38,534 nt of DNA from NCBI GenBank assembly GCA_033557835.1, contig JAWQRO010000464.1, positions 1-38,534 of the forward strand, written 5' to 3'. Below, piece by piece: positions 11,670-22,806 of this stretch. The DNA is from Helochares maculicollis. Its lineage: Eukaryota; Arthropoda; Insecta; Coleoptera; Hydrophilidae. Both the position numbers and the translations under genes were made by a program. Under the pieces are notes generated by a model. That model made no database searches. It was not told the origin of the DNA and saw only the letters and a program-made list of their open reading frames with translations. The stretch's first letter is position 1. Each line of letters begins with the position of its first letter.

Positions 11670-14560
11670 AGAGGTTATCAAATTCACAGGATTCAAACTT
11701 CATGATTGTGGGATCACAAATACAAGATTTAATGACTCTAAATTTAATATTGCGGAATTTCAAATACAAGATTGCAGGATTAACAATTCAAGCTTGTAGG
11801 ATAGCAAATCCAAGATTATAGGATTCAAACTTTAAGATTGCAGGATCGCAACTTCAAAATGGACTCCAAATTCAAAGTTATTAAGCCATAAATACACGGT
11901 TACATGATTTAAAATTCAAGATTGCAAGATGGCAGCTTCAAGAATGAAGGGTTCCTTGTTCAAGATTGTAGAATCGCTAATACAAGAATATGGGATTAAA
12001 AACTCAAGGTTGCAAGATGGCAAATCTAATATTAGAAGACTTAAAGTTGCAGATTGCAGAATTGGCAATAAAAAATTACAAAAATCAAACTTCCTGTGTG
12101 CAGGATGGCAACTCCAATATTGTAGGGTCGTAAATATATAAGATTGAAGGACTCCAATTTCAAGATTGCTGAATCGCAAATGCCAGATTACAGGATTGCA
12201 AATTTAAGATTACAGGATTCAAACTTCAACATTGCAGAATCGTAACTTCAAGATTGAAGGACTACAAATTCAAAATTGTTGAACCGCAAGTATAAGATTA
12301 TAGAATTAAAAATTCAAGATTTCAGGATGGCAGCTTCAAGATTGAAGGACTCTAAATTCATGATTTTAGAATCGTAAATACAAGATTAACAATTCAATAT
12401 TGCAGGATTATAAATTGAAAATTACTTGATTCAAACTTCAAGATTGCAGGATCGCAGCTCCAACATTGAAAGACTTCAATTCCAAGATCGCAGAATTGCA
12501 AATACAAGATTTAAAAATTAAAAATTCTAGATTATAGGATCGCAAATTCATGATCGCAAGACTACAAATCAAAAATTACAGGACTCAAAATTCAAGACTA
12601 CAGGATTGCAGCGCCAATATTGAAGGACTTCAATTTCAAGATTGTATAATCGAAAATCTAAGATTACAAGACTAAAAATTCTAGATTACAGGATTAAAAA
12701 TTGAAGAGTAAAAGATCGCAACTCGAAAATTAAATGATTCAAACTTCAAGATTGCGGTTTTGCAGCCCCAAGATTGAAGCACACCAATTTCAAGATTGTA
12801 GAAATGCAAATACAAGATTACAGAACTAAAAACTCTAGATTGTAGGATCACAAATCCATATGTATAAGACTATGAATCAAAGATTACAGGACTCAAAATT
12901 GCAGATAACAGGATCGTAAATCGAAAATTATAAGATTCAAACTTCAAGATTGCAGGATCGCAGCTCCAAGATTGAAAGACTTCAATTTCAAGATTGTAGA
13001 ATTGCAAATACAAGATTAAAGAATTAAAAATTCTAGATTATAGGATCACAAATTCATGACCACAAGATTACAAATAAAAAATTACATGACTCAAAATTCA
13101 AGATTACAGTATCATAAATCGAAAACTACATGACTTAAACTTCAAGACTGCAGGATCGTAGCGCCAAGATTGAAGGACTTCAATTTCAAGATTGTGGAAT
13201 CGAAAGTCTAAGATTACAGGACTAAAAATTCTAGATTGTAGGATCGCAAATTCATGATTACATGACTTTAAATCAAAGATTACAGGACTCAAAACTAAAG
13301 ATTACAGGATTGCAAATCGAAAACTACATGATTTAAATTTTAAGATTGCAGGATCGCAGTTCCAAGATTGAAAGGCTTCAATTTCAAGATTGCAGAATTG
13401 CAAATACATTATTTCATGATTAAAAATTCTAGATTCTAGGATCACAAATTTACTATTACAAGACTACAAATCAGATTACAGGATTCAAAATTGAAGACTA
13501 AAGGATCGCCACTCGAAAATTACATGATTAAAACTTTAAGATTTCGGGATTGCAGCCCCAAGATTGAAGGTCTTCAATTGCAAGATTGTATAAGTGCAAA
13601 TACAGGACTAAAATTATTTTAGATTATAGGATCACAAATTCATGTTTATAAGACTATAAATCAAAGACTACAGGACTCAAAATTAAAGATAATAGGATCG
13701 CAAATCGAAAATTATAAGATTCAAACTTCAAGATTGCAGGATCACAGCTTCAAAATTGAAGGATTTCAATTTCAAGATTGAAGAATTGAAAATATAAGAT
13801 TACAATATTCAAAATTCAAGATTGCAGGATCACAGCTTTAAGATTGAAGGACTTCAATTTCAAGATTGAAGAGTTGAAAATATAAGATTACAGTATTCAA
13901 ACTTCAAGATTGGAGGTTCGTAGCTTCATGATTGAAGATCTCTAACTTCAAGATTGTAAAATGGCAAATGTAAGATAACAAAATTAAAAATTCAAGACTT
14001 GCAGGATTGCAAATCCAAGATTACAATAATTAATATTCAAGATTGCAGATTCGCAACTCCAAGATTCAAGACCACAAGACTAGAGTATTTAAAATTCAAG
14101 ATTGTAAAAACAACAAATCCAGGATTACACAAATAAAAATGCAACATTATAGAGTCGTAAAACCAAGATTACAGAATTAAAGCTTCGAGTTTGTAGGATT
14201 TTAACTAAAAGATTGAAGGATTAAAATCACAAAATTGGAAGATTATACATTCAAGACTACAGAATTCAAACTTTAAGATTTGAGAACCGCAACTCCAAGA
14301 TTTAAGACCTACAATTTCAAAATTGTAGAATCGCAAACACAAAATCACAGGACTAAAAATTCTAGATTGCAGGGTCACAATTCCATGGTTGCAGGGCTAT
14401 AATTACAGGAATCAAAATGCAAGATGGTAGAATCGCAATACCACGATTACAGGATTAGGAATTCAAAATTCCAGGATCGCAAGTCTACGATTACAGGATT
14501 CAAACTTTAAGATTGCAGGATCGCAGCTCCAAGATTCAATTTCAAGATTGTTGAGCTACA
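11670..14560 (+). repeat. 22-base minisatellite organised in 198-base (9-monomer) higher-order repeats
   Basis: The whole region is built from degenerate 22-base monomers of the form AAGATTGCAGGATCGC + AAATTC. Reading from the AAGATT at 12947 or so, nine successive monomers each fit 22 bases exactly before the same variant returns. The landmark GCAGC(T/G/C)CCAAGATTGAA followed by CTTCAATTTCAAGATTG recurs at about 12454, 12608, 12762, 12960, 13158, 13356, 13552, 13744 and 13832. The spacings are 154, 154, 198, 198, 198, 196, 192 and 88, that is 7, 7, 9, 9, 9, about 9, about 9 and 4 monomers. The centre is the most regular part. Monomers to the left (from ~11.67 kb) and right (to ~14.56 kb, with traces to ~14.9 kb) are more diverged and do not follow the nine-monomer order. 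It has no coding function; open frames inside it are periodic artefacts. Confidence 0.95.
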
Positions 14561-15372
14561 AATACAAGGTATCAAGACTAAAAATTCAAGATTCCAGTAC
14601 CATCAATCTAACATCGCAGGACTTAAAATTCAAGCTTGCTGTATCAAAAACCCAAGATTACGAAATCAAAAGCGTAGCCTTCATGATTCAACGAGTCCAC
14701 ACTGACGTTTTATGGTTTCAGGATCAACATTCTATATTTCAAAAGTTTCACAGAATAAAAATGCAACAATGCAGCATTAAAAGTGCAAGGTTCCAGGATC
14801 AAAATGACGGAACATCCAAGACTAAAATTCGCGATTAAAAATTACGCCTTGAAAATAAAACATTTGCAGCACGAGGCTCGAAAATCGAAGATAAGAGAAC
14901 CGCTAGTTCAGATTTAAGCACCCAAAACATCGCGATTAAATATGTTAGATTAACAAATCAAAACGCACGTTTACATGATCCAAGGATTCGAAATAAAAAA
15001 AATTAACAATCTATTCTTTATACTTTATACTAGAGTATGTTTAAAGAATGACTTTCACAGTATTTATCCTCTAAAATTTCTAGAGCTCAGAACTAGAGAC
15101 TCAAGATGAAAGATCTTATAAACGTTCAAGATGGAATATATACAACAAATTTCAATTACAGTGCGACTTCAAAGTCGATTCTAGATTTAGCCTGGATCAT
15201 TTAGATTTGGATATATTAAAAAAAAACCAAATCAAAGTTACAGAACTAAAGAATTTAAATTTATTATGGCCTAGCAAGATGTCAATATTGAAATGTTGTG
15301 ATTTGGAATCTATAACAAGATCACTCATCTAGGATAAAAAAAGGTCCAAGCCAAGAGTTCAAGACTAAAAAC
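14561..15372. other. Decaying edge of the 22-base array, then non-coding DNA
   Basis: Isolated AAGATT / CAGGATC words continue to about 14.9 kb without regular spacing, so the array fades instead of ending sharply. Nothing else is recognised. Confidence 0.5.
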
Positions 15373-15444
15373 TAAAATGAAAAATCAGAGTAAAATGAAA
15401 AATCAGAGTAAAATGAAAAATCAGAATAAAATGAAAAATCAGAA
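15373..15444 (+). repeat. Four copies of an 18-base tandem repeat
   Basis: Four head-to-tail units of TAAAATGAAAAATCAGAG start at 15373, 15391, 15409 and 15427. The last unit ends in AA instead of AG. The copies are otherwise identical, so the expansion is recent. Confidence 0.9.
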
Positions 15445-18400
15445 TAATACCAGAAAAGACATTTAAAACGCTGCATTATTTGAGAGTGTGCCCCTTCTTC
15501 AACAACATAAGCCATGTGATACCTTCCAATCGGAATTCGAGCGGCAGCAACAAATAATTACTCGATTTCAAAGACGACCCGAAATACAATCCGAACTTAT
15601 TCATAAATAACGGAAATTTAATTAAGTCAAAAAGCGGCCAAAATAAAACATTTCACACCTCGGCTTTCTCGAAACTCAGGGATCTAAAAGATAATTCCCA
15701 ATTACCAATACGGAATGGGGCTCGCGTTAAAGCAGCATAGCTTTTTAGGCGCGGGTATAAAATTAATAAACGTCAGAGAGAGTTTGGTATTAAAATTTCG
15801 GATGGTTCACCTTTAAACTTGTGAATATATGAGGCGAGCTCAAAGTTCAAAATTAATCAACGTTGGCCGAGGAAGTGAGTAATAAGCAAGTTGGTTTTAA
15901 CAGGTTGCTACTGTATTGTTTAGCTGCCTGAAACTGCAATAACTACGCTCTGTTCAGGAAGTAAAAGCTAACAAATGTCTTTTTGGTTAGGCAATTATGA
16001 TATGTACAACTGGTACACTCCATTAATCATTCCGATAAAAAGTTTTGCTTTGCAAATTCCTGTTCGTACATTATTATGCTAGTTCTGTATTTATTATTTA
16101 CCTACTTGTTTGCGTTACGTGCAATGTTTGCGTTGTTTTAAAACAGTTGACTTAATTTGTGCTTGTATTTTCAGAGCCCCGGGGGTGAGGAGCTGGGAAT
16201 CTTATTTTTAAGTTAGGCACTCAAGATATAAACACAGAAAGCAAACGATGTTTTCAAATCAAACGCGGCGTCCTGTGGAAATCGTAGCGAGGAAAACTGT
16301 TGACAAGAGAGCAAGACGCGAAGTTTTCCGCACATCCAGAGTAAACATATTGACCTAGTGGAGGAGAAAATTTGATAAGTAGAGCAAATGGGACGACATA
16401 TTTTCCGAAGCAATTTCTAGCAGTTGACGTGGAATCAGTTAATGCTCAAGTGAAGGAGCTCCAACAATCTTTATACTTCCATTGCGCACAACAGATATTT
16501 AGGGAAAAAGACTATTTGCCAACGTCGCTATGAAAGCCCATTCACCGACTGAATTATTGATATTGGATATGGCAGTTACTTCACTATTACCAATTTCTAC
16601 GTATTACCAACTTTTTAAATTGCTCTTTCGATTTTATTCAGGGCCTGCTTTGACTTGGACTTTGTATTATCCTGTTGTAAAACACGATATCTGCAGCATT
16701 ATACCTGTAATGGGTGTGTCTCAAGCTTGGGAATGTATTGGAAAAAAGTAGAGCATCGCTTTTATTTTCGCTCTCGCCCTATTTATAGCGTCTATCATCA
16801 TGTGATATGTTTTGGTCAAGGTCCCTCGTTTGGCCGCCTGTTATCTACAGGCCCTCGACTAGATTCTTTATAGGTTTTTTAAGTGCAGATACTGCACTTT
16901 TATTAATACATTCATCCAGCGAAAATCGTCGTTATTGTTAAATATTCTACTTCTATTAAACTGCGTTCGATTTTGGATGCAGTCAACGATTCAATTTAGC
17001 CTCATCTAACTTCTGCGGGGTCATTCATACACGACTAGAAATTTCCTCAGCACTTAATCGAAGTAATTTGTTCATATTGCGGAAAGACCTGTTCCTACCG
17101 ATTGTAGTAACAAAGACGTGACTCCTTCCCTACACAAACCAATCCTGCGAAAGCTGCTTTCCATCCTGACTCAGGATTTAAGCAACCCGACGAGGCGCTT
17201 GCCGGCACAAATTAAAAGCCGCCGCGACGCGGCTCCGGATCTAAGAAACGATCTAAGAAGGTGAGAGCAGGTCGACTGGTTTTTCCTCTTTTTCTCTTCG
17301 CTGCGACAATCGAAGTGCGACAGAGAGGCGAAGAGGCACCGAGTGGAAGGAATAATCGTAAATAACTCCGTTACTTGAAACCACTTCCGTTTCTAATTTG
17401 ACATTGTTGTATTTCCTCCACATCTTGCGTATAATTTGTCTAATTTTGTTTCCTGTTTTCATGATATATCAGTTTTCCTCGCTTCAGCCGATTCGCTACG
17501 CGAATCCTTTTGTGGAGCACGAATAAAAATAATCCTAAACGATCTAAACGACTTCTGTTACAAACTGTTATCTACTTCGTTATTCCTGTGCTAAATTTAA
17601 TTGTAGAACTTCGAAACATGTAGTGCTGTATTATAGAAAGTAACTATCAGATTTATTTGATGAAATAATTGGCAAATACTCATTTATCGCTAAGCAATTT
17701 GTAGTTTCAAGTAGCTTGATAGTTTGATAGATCAAGGTATACGAGTCTTTATTCTCTGCAAACTACTCCAACTAAATATTTATTCCACACGACAAGCCTG
17801 CGTTTCATAGTCGCAACTAAAGTTATGACAGCGATTAGTCCACTCGTGCTTTTAGTTATGAATGTAAGTCTTGAAAATGTACAAAATCTGTACATATTTG
17901 CAATCGATTTGCTTCAAACTACACAAGCTTTACGTAAAATGGCCAAATTCAGTGTCGGAAATAACACATTAGATCTTCTGACATATAGAGGAACAGCTCT
18001 GCATTAGCAGACCAAGTTTGGAGAATGGAGAATTAAAATTATTCCTCAAAATTTGCACGTTTACTTAGAAGAAGAAATCAAAAATCGAAGATATACTGGC
18101 AGACCAGTATACTTTCGAGAATCTTAAATACTCTAGACAACGAGTAGGCAGTGCATGGACGTTTATCTAAATAAAGGTTTGAGTTGAAAACAGCAAATAT
18201 GATATTGACTAGCTGTCGACAATAAAATCCAACCTAAACCTAGAGTACAGATTTCTTATCTACATGACATTGGAATCAGCGATTAGGATCTAGGAAACAA
18301 ACAAATCAAAAACACTATTTTAATTTGGAAGCTTAATTCAATGAGCTCCTTTAAGCACTAGTCCTATTGCAATAGGCAAGGACACTTAAATGAACTTGGC

Positions 18401-18573
18401 CAATGATATAGAAAAAACTCATCAGGACTAATAATTGTCTTGACAAAATAGAATAAGAAGTGCTTGTAAAGGAATGCAGTAGTTTAAAGAGTCCAGCTCT
18501 ATTCTGATTGAACAACATTAAACAAGAGTTTCTGTGATGTCTCAATGGTACACTTTGGAGTGAAGATATAGCA
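15445..18573. other. Non-coding DNA, probably intronic or intergenic
   Basis: Only short unsupported frames are present. A GC- and CpG-rich patch lies near 17170-17240, with AGCCGC and GCGGCT arms around 17216-17233. An 8-base perfect inverted repeat lies at 16881-16899. No transposon or RNA gene is recognised before the retrotransposon remnant at 18574. Confidence 0.45.
16881..16899. repeat. Perfect 8-base inverted repeat, 3-base spacer
   Basis: AAGTGCAG, then ATA, then CTGCACTT. The T-rich flanks (TTTTTT before, TTTATT after) do not extend the pairing. It could be a hairpin or a dimeric protein site, or chance in a window this size. Confidence 0.5.
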
Positions 18574-18960
18574 ACAAGTAGAAAATATAGCATCTATGAG
18601 GCAATGATAAAGCGTACGTTCTAATATGTAGCCGAAACGTGGAGTTGTCAGAAAAAAAGAGTGGAAGCAGTTGAGATGGATGTCCTAACAAGATCTACGA
18701 GCATTTAGAGCTTGGAACGGAAAAATATAATTTGATTAGGAAAAGGATTGGTATCGGAGGCAGTATTGTGGACAATATCGAAAGAAAACAACTTGTTTGG
18801 TTTGACCATCTGCTGCAGATGCCTGAAAATTGACTCCCTAAAGAAGGACTTAATTAGCAACTGGAGGGACGGCGAAAGAAAGGAAGAAAGTAGAGTGGAG
18901 AAAAGCAGTAGACATATCAATAAGCGAGAAATGTCTTTCAGTGGATGACCAGGGGGATAG
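18574..18960 (+). mobile_element. Non-LTR retrotransposon remnant A (reverse transcriptase C-terminal tail)
   Basis: Broken plus-strand frames read TSRKYSIYEAMIKRTF, then a TAA stop (18622-18624), then YVAETW. Later come VEAVEMDVLTRS and KQLVWFDHLLQMPEN, and a basic GRRKKGRK tail. This order (SRK-IY-ETW, then W-x-HLLRMPENRLPK and a basic stretch) is the usual carboxyl end of insect non-LTR reverse transcriptases, after the thumb region. The endonuclease and catalytic fingers/palm are absent, so the insertion is 5' truncated or the rest has been lost. Several stops and shifts make it inactive. Clade assignment from this short tail is not safe. Confidence 0.75.
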
Positions 18961-19016
18961 AAAAAGGTGAACATCAGCCGTCTGACAATATTTAGTGACG
19001 TTCTCAACTCAGTTAC

Positions 19017-19913
19017 AAAATCTAATTGACGAATTAAATGCTGCCAGTCAGAAATTAGGCCAACAAATAAACCATTCGAAGAAGAAAGTGATGTTCAACG
19101 AATTTACAACAGTTGCAGACATAAACGTTAATGGAAAGAAAGTTTACGAATAATGTATACTTCGGCCAATCTGCCCACGTTTCAAGATCATTACTTCCAG
19201 AAATAAACAGTAGATGCAAACTCGCTTGGAGAGCTTTCGGAAGGCATTACACCATATTCAAATCCAGAATGCCTCTTCATCTGAAAAGCAAAGCCTTCGA
19301 TCGATGCATCTTACATATATAAACAAATGGCTGTGAAACTTAGATTCTAAATGCAGCCATCACAAAGAAGCCTCTAACTACCCAAATAGGCATGGACAGA
19401 CATGTTAAGAACAACAAAGCGGAAAGAGAAATGACTGGATAAGAGAAAGAACTAAAGTGACCTACATCATTAACAGAATAAAATCACTTAAATGGCAATG
19501 GGCTGGCCATATCGCAAGGACTGGTAACAGATAGACCGCAAGACTAATCGAATGATACACCAGATACTCAAAAGGACTAAAGGAACGTCCTAATGACAGA
19601 TGCGATCGAGATATTCGAAAAATCGCAGGAACAACTTGGTTCAGAATAGCCAACAACCGTGACACTTGGGAAAAGCTAAGAGAGAGGCACATAACTAGAT
19701 AAAAAAGTGCTTCAGCGTGAATCGGACGCTCAGGTTAAAAAACACCACAAATATTTCTTCTGCAGGTAGTAAGCCCTAAGATATCAAACAGGGGCCATCT
19801 ATGCAACATCGTGCAAAAATAAAAACAGAGCAAAAATTAAAGGGCTACGCCCTGCAATATGGGTCAAAATAGCTGTATATGATGATGTTGATGATGGTGA
19901 TGACGATGATGAT
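19017..19913 (+). mobile_element. Non-LTR retrotransposon remnant B, RTE-like 3' end with GATGAT tail
   Basis: Plus-strand pieces read NLIDELNAASQKLGQQINHSK, then a shift near 19147, then VYFGQ, KLAWRAFGRH and IFKSRMPLHLKSKAFDRCIL. After further lesions come LKWQWAGHIARTGN and DIRKIAGTTWFRIANN, then DTWEKLRERHITR and a stop at 19700-19702. This is the palm-distal and C-terminal part of an RTE-like reverse transcriptase; W-Q-W-A-GHIAR followed by W-x-x-A-x-xRxxWexLrea is typical of that end. About 175 bases of 3' untranslated sequence follow, and the copy ends in an imperfect (GAT)n run at 19879-19913, a common tail for RTE elements. It is 5' truncated and carries stops and frameshifts. It lies 56 bases after remnant A in the same orientation. 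Confidence 0.85.
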
Positions 19914-20992
19914 TTAAAAGAGGAAATGATGCTCGAATATTTGCATTTTGCGTTAGTCTAATATCTTGATAAAGTGTGGGGACTCTGGTCGATAAAAGTG
20001 ATGATACCATAATCTTTTCAATTTATCTTATAGGCTTTGGATTTGCTACTCATAGTGTAGCTCGAAAATGGTACCTTAAACTAAGAACTGATAGATCGTG
20101 CAATTACATACATACATATAGGATGGTCGTTAACCACGAGATACCCAATTGAAAAGAATTAAAGCCTGAATGAGATTAATTGAGTGACTGTTCCTCATCT
20201 ATCATACAATTCAAGCCTGATAGGCGATGCCCATCTGCTTTAGTTACTAGAGAAAGCGCTATTTAATATTAAAGCCGATGAGCACAAACTGGATAATTGA
20301 GTCAACAGTTAATAAGCCTCAAAGGAACCAACAAAGATGGTTTACACTTATAAAATACGGCTTAAATGTACCTTTCAACTAAATAATAGTACCATAAAAA
20401 GTACTTTTAACACGCTAAATGAAGACAAAATCTATTTCTATTCTACTTGAAAGTCAAAGTTATGTTGCTAAATAAGAGATATATAGGCAAGTTTCCTTCA
20501 TTTTATCAGCTGCGACAGCAGAGAAAATTTACTGGACGTTCCTAGTGGGTGATGACGCAGCAATATTGCATTACTTCCCATCAACTCAGAGCTCAGGCTT
20601 CAAAACTAGTGGACCTAGTAATAAAATTTCAAATTTTTTTTACAAAAAAATATTCACTGCAGAGACCGTTTTGTCTTTATCTAAATGGATACATTACAAA
20701 AGGAATAATCTCATTCACAGCTATATTGAGGTGTACTAGATAGTAACAAATAAATATAAAATAAGACATAACTTGTAGTAACTAACCAAACAAGTCATGG
20801 TACGTAACTCATGTGTGAGAAAAGAATTCTTCAATCTCGGTATCTATTGTCGTATGTTCGCATCAAGCGAATGAGAGGGGAGTTCGAACAATATTAAGCA
20901 TCAACAGGTGGATAATTAAAGAGTGTGGAAAGTCGTGTGCAGTAAAATCCACAACAATGTTTAAATTTTAAAGACAGGAAGATAGATATATA

Positions 20993-21024
<32 letters not shown>

Positions 21025-21510
21025 TGACAATCTTAAGACAGAATCCATGAAGACACGGTGGCTGGATACCATCAGCAGCTGATAATGTTGTACCTAAGTA
21101 ATAAACGAGAAGTAGAGATGCCTATTAAAACTTTAATTAGGCTGACAAATTCAAAATACTCCTGATGAGAGATAATGCGTTAATAATATTCGGCTTTCTA
21201 AGCCGACCAGTGATTCATTTTCAGAAGCTAAGTATTCTGAACGGTTTTTTGTAATAAACAGATAATGCTGCACAGTAGGCAAAGTTTACTGCAAGTTGCT
21301 AGTCGGGATATGTAGCAGCACTATTGGTATATCTGATATCAGATTATTTTTATTTTGCTGTAAAGGTGCAATTAGAAATCATATTTAAATAGATCCTCTA
21401 TAGAAATTGTCGATTAGTCACCAAGCTGCTTGTGCTAAAAAAGTTGATGGTTATAGCTGGGTTGCCTCTGAGAAATCATTGAAACTATCGTTTTCGTACC
21501 AATGCCAATA
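19914..21510. other. Non-coding DNA
   Basis: No gene or transposon is recognised. Overlapping short frames near 20545-20743 in two phases have no motifs. The only clear structure is the AT microsatellite at 20985-21020. Confidence 0.5.
20985..21020. repeat. (TA)n microsatellite
   Basis: An uninterrupted TA run of about 26 bases is preceded by a GATATATA-type imperfect stretch. Confidence 0.95.
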
Positions 21511-21542
21511 CGAGGATTGTTCAATAAGTATCGCGAATTTTG
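21511..21542 (+). repeat. Mariner left terminal inverted repeat
   Basis: 32 bases starting CGAGGATTGTTCAATAAG. It pairs with 22773-22804 with three mismatches (positions 6, 7 and 15) and directly abuts the TA at 21509-21510. Confidence 0.95.
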
Positions 21543-21714
21543 AATTTTCGCGGATAACGTATATTCGAATTTCGATTTTTTTGTGGCATTATGTTGGTAC
21601 TCATGTCTCACTTATACCGACAAGTTTGGACATTGTGGATGTTGAATTAATTGTTGACAGTTGCTTTGCTTGCATGTGTTTTGGCTCGTCTTCGATTTTT
21701 ACCTCTTCAAAAAA

Positions 21715-22746
21715 ATGGATCAAAGAACCTATATAAAATTTTGTGTGAAAAACGAAATTAACTGCGCGGATGCATTCTGAATGTTGACTATGGCATACGG
21801 AGAAGCTACCTTGGACCGAAGCAACGTTTATAGGTGGAAGGCCGAGAAGATGTGAACGACGAAGAGCGTGCCGGACGCCCGAGCACTTCAACAACAGGCG
21901 AAAAAATTGATGAAGTGAAGAAAATGGTATTGACCAATCGTCGAATCACCGTTAGAGATGTTGCTGAGGACCTAGACATATCGATTGGCTTGTGCCATTC
22001 GATTTTTATCAATGATTTGGGCATGAGACGGGTCGCCGCGAAATTCGTACCAAAATTGCTCAATTTCAACCAAAAACAGCTTCGCATGAAAATTGCTAAT
22101 AAGCTGTTGGACATTGTCCGCGACGAACCAAATTTGCTCCAGAGGGTCATAACTGGTGACTAATCGTGGGTTTACGGTTATGACGTGGAAACCAAAGCCA
22201 ATCATCTCAATGGAAGCTGCCGCACGAACCAAGACAGACAAAAGCGCGCCAAGTTCGGTCGACTGTGAAAGTTTTGTTTACCGTTTTCTTCGATTGTGGG
22301 GGTGTGGTGCATCGTGAGTTCTTGCTACAACGTAGAACGGTCAATAAGGAATATTACCTGCAAGTCATGCGCAATTTACGTGAAGCAATCCGCTCGGATT
22401 TGGGTAAGAACAAAAATTGGCTTTTGCACCACGATAACGCCCCTGCTCACACATCGTTGCTTGTGCGCAACTTTTTGGCCAAAAACAACGCACTAATGAT
22501 GCCGCAACCACCATATTCCCCACATCTGGCTCCCTGTGACTTTTTCTTGCTCCCGAAACTAAAGAGGCCTATGAAAGGACGACGCTACGGTAATATTGAC
22601 GAGATAAAGATGGCATCAAGGAGAAGCTGAACAAGATAAAGGAAAATGATTTTTTTAAGTGCTTCGAAGATTGGAAAAAACGTTGGCACAAGTGTATAAT
22701 ATCTCATAGGGATTACTTCGAAAGGGACAAAATAGATTATTCATGA
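21715..22746 (+). pseudogene. Mariner transposase pseudogene, D,D34D residues still present
   Basis: The copy starts MDQRTYIKFCVKNEINC at 21715 and ends at a TGA at 22744-22746. The helix-turn-helix region is AYGEATLDRSNVYRW and EGREDVNDEERAGRPSTS. Catalytic residues remain: ITGD (first Asp, codon 22158-22160), HHDNAPAH (second) and YSPHLAPCD (third), with exactly 34 residues between the second and third. The lesions are a TGA at 21778-21780, a short deletion with frameshift after VYRW near 21836, a TAA at 22161-22163 directly after the first catalytic Asp (normally Glu), a one-base loss near 22197, and a shift near 22612. The tail EDWKKRWHKCIISH is in family register. It is a different subfamily from the 475-1501 copy. 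Confidence 0.93.
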
Positions 22747-22772
22747 ATAAATAAATAATTTTTGAAAAAACA

Positions 22773-22804
22773 CAAAATTCGCGATACTTTTTGAACACAC
22801 CTCG
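22773..22804 (-). repeat. Mariner right terminal inverted repeat
   Basis: The reverse complement starts CGAGGTGTGTTCAAAAAG. It is the partner of 21511-21542 and abuts the TA at 22805-22806. Confidence 0.95.
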
Positions 22805-22806
22805 TA

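Larger units (their letters stand above)
21511..22804 (+). mobile_element. Full-length but inactive mariner element with both inverted repeats
   Basis: The element is 1294 bases long, the usual size for mariner. The left end (21511-21542) and the reverse complement of the right end (22773-22804) match at 29 of 32 bases and share AAGTATCGCGAATTTTG. A TA dinucleotide flanks it on both sides (21509-21510 and 22805-22806), the target duplication expected of Tc1/mariner insertion. Inside, on the plus strand, lies one transposase pseudogene (21715-22746). The element is therefore an intact insertion in outline, with decayed coding sequence. The ends could still be recognised by an active transposase encoded elsewhere. 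Confidence 0.95.

Noticed and set aside
11670..14560. Short regularly spaced repeats as a CRISPR array.
   Set aside because: Monomers are contiguous, with no unique spacers, and the context is animal DNA.
11608..14838. Open frames in the 22-base array that look like a repeat protein.
   Set aside because: A 22-base period gives artificial near-periodic translation in all frames; monomers differ freely and the frames appear on both strands.
16213..17462. Several 66-73 codon frames on both strands as possible exons.
   Set aside because: No domain, weak splice contexts, and frames overlap each other.
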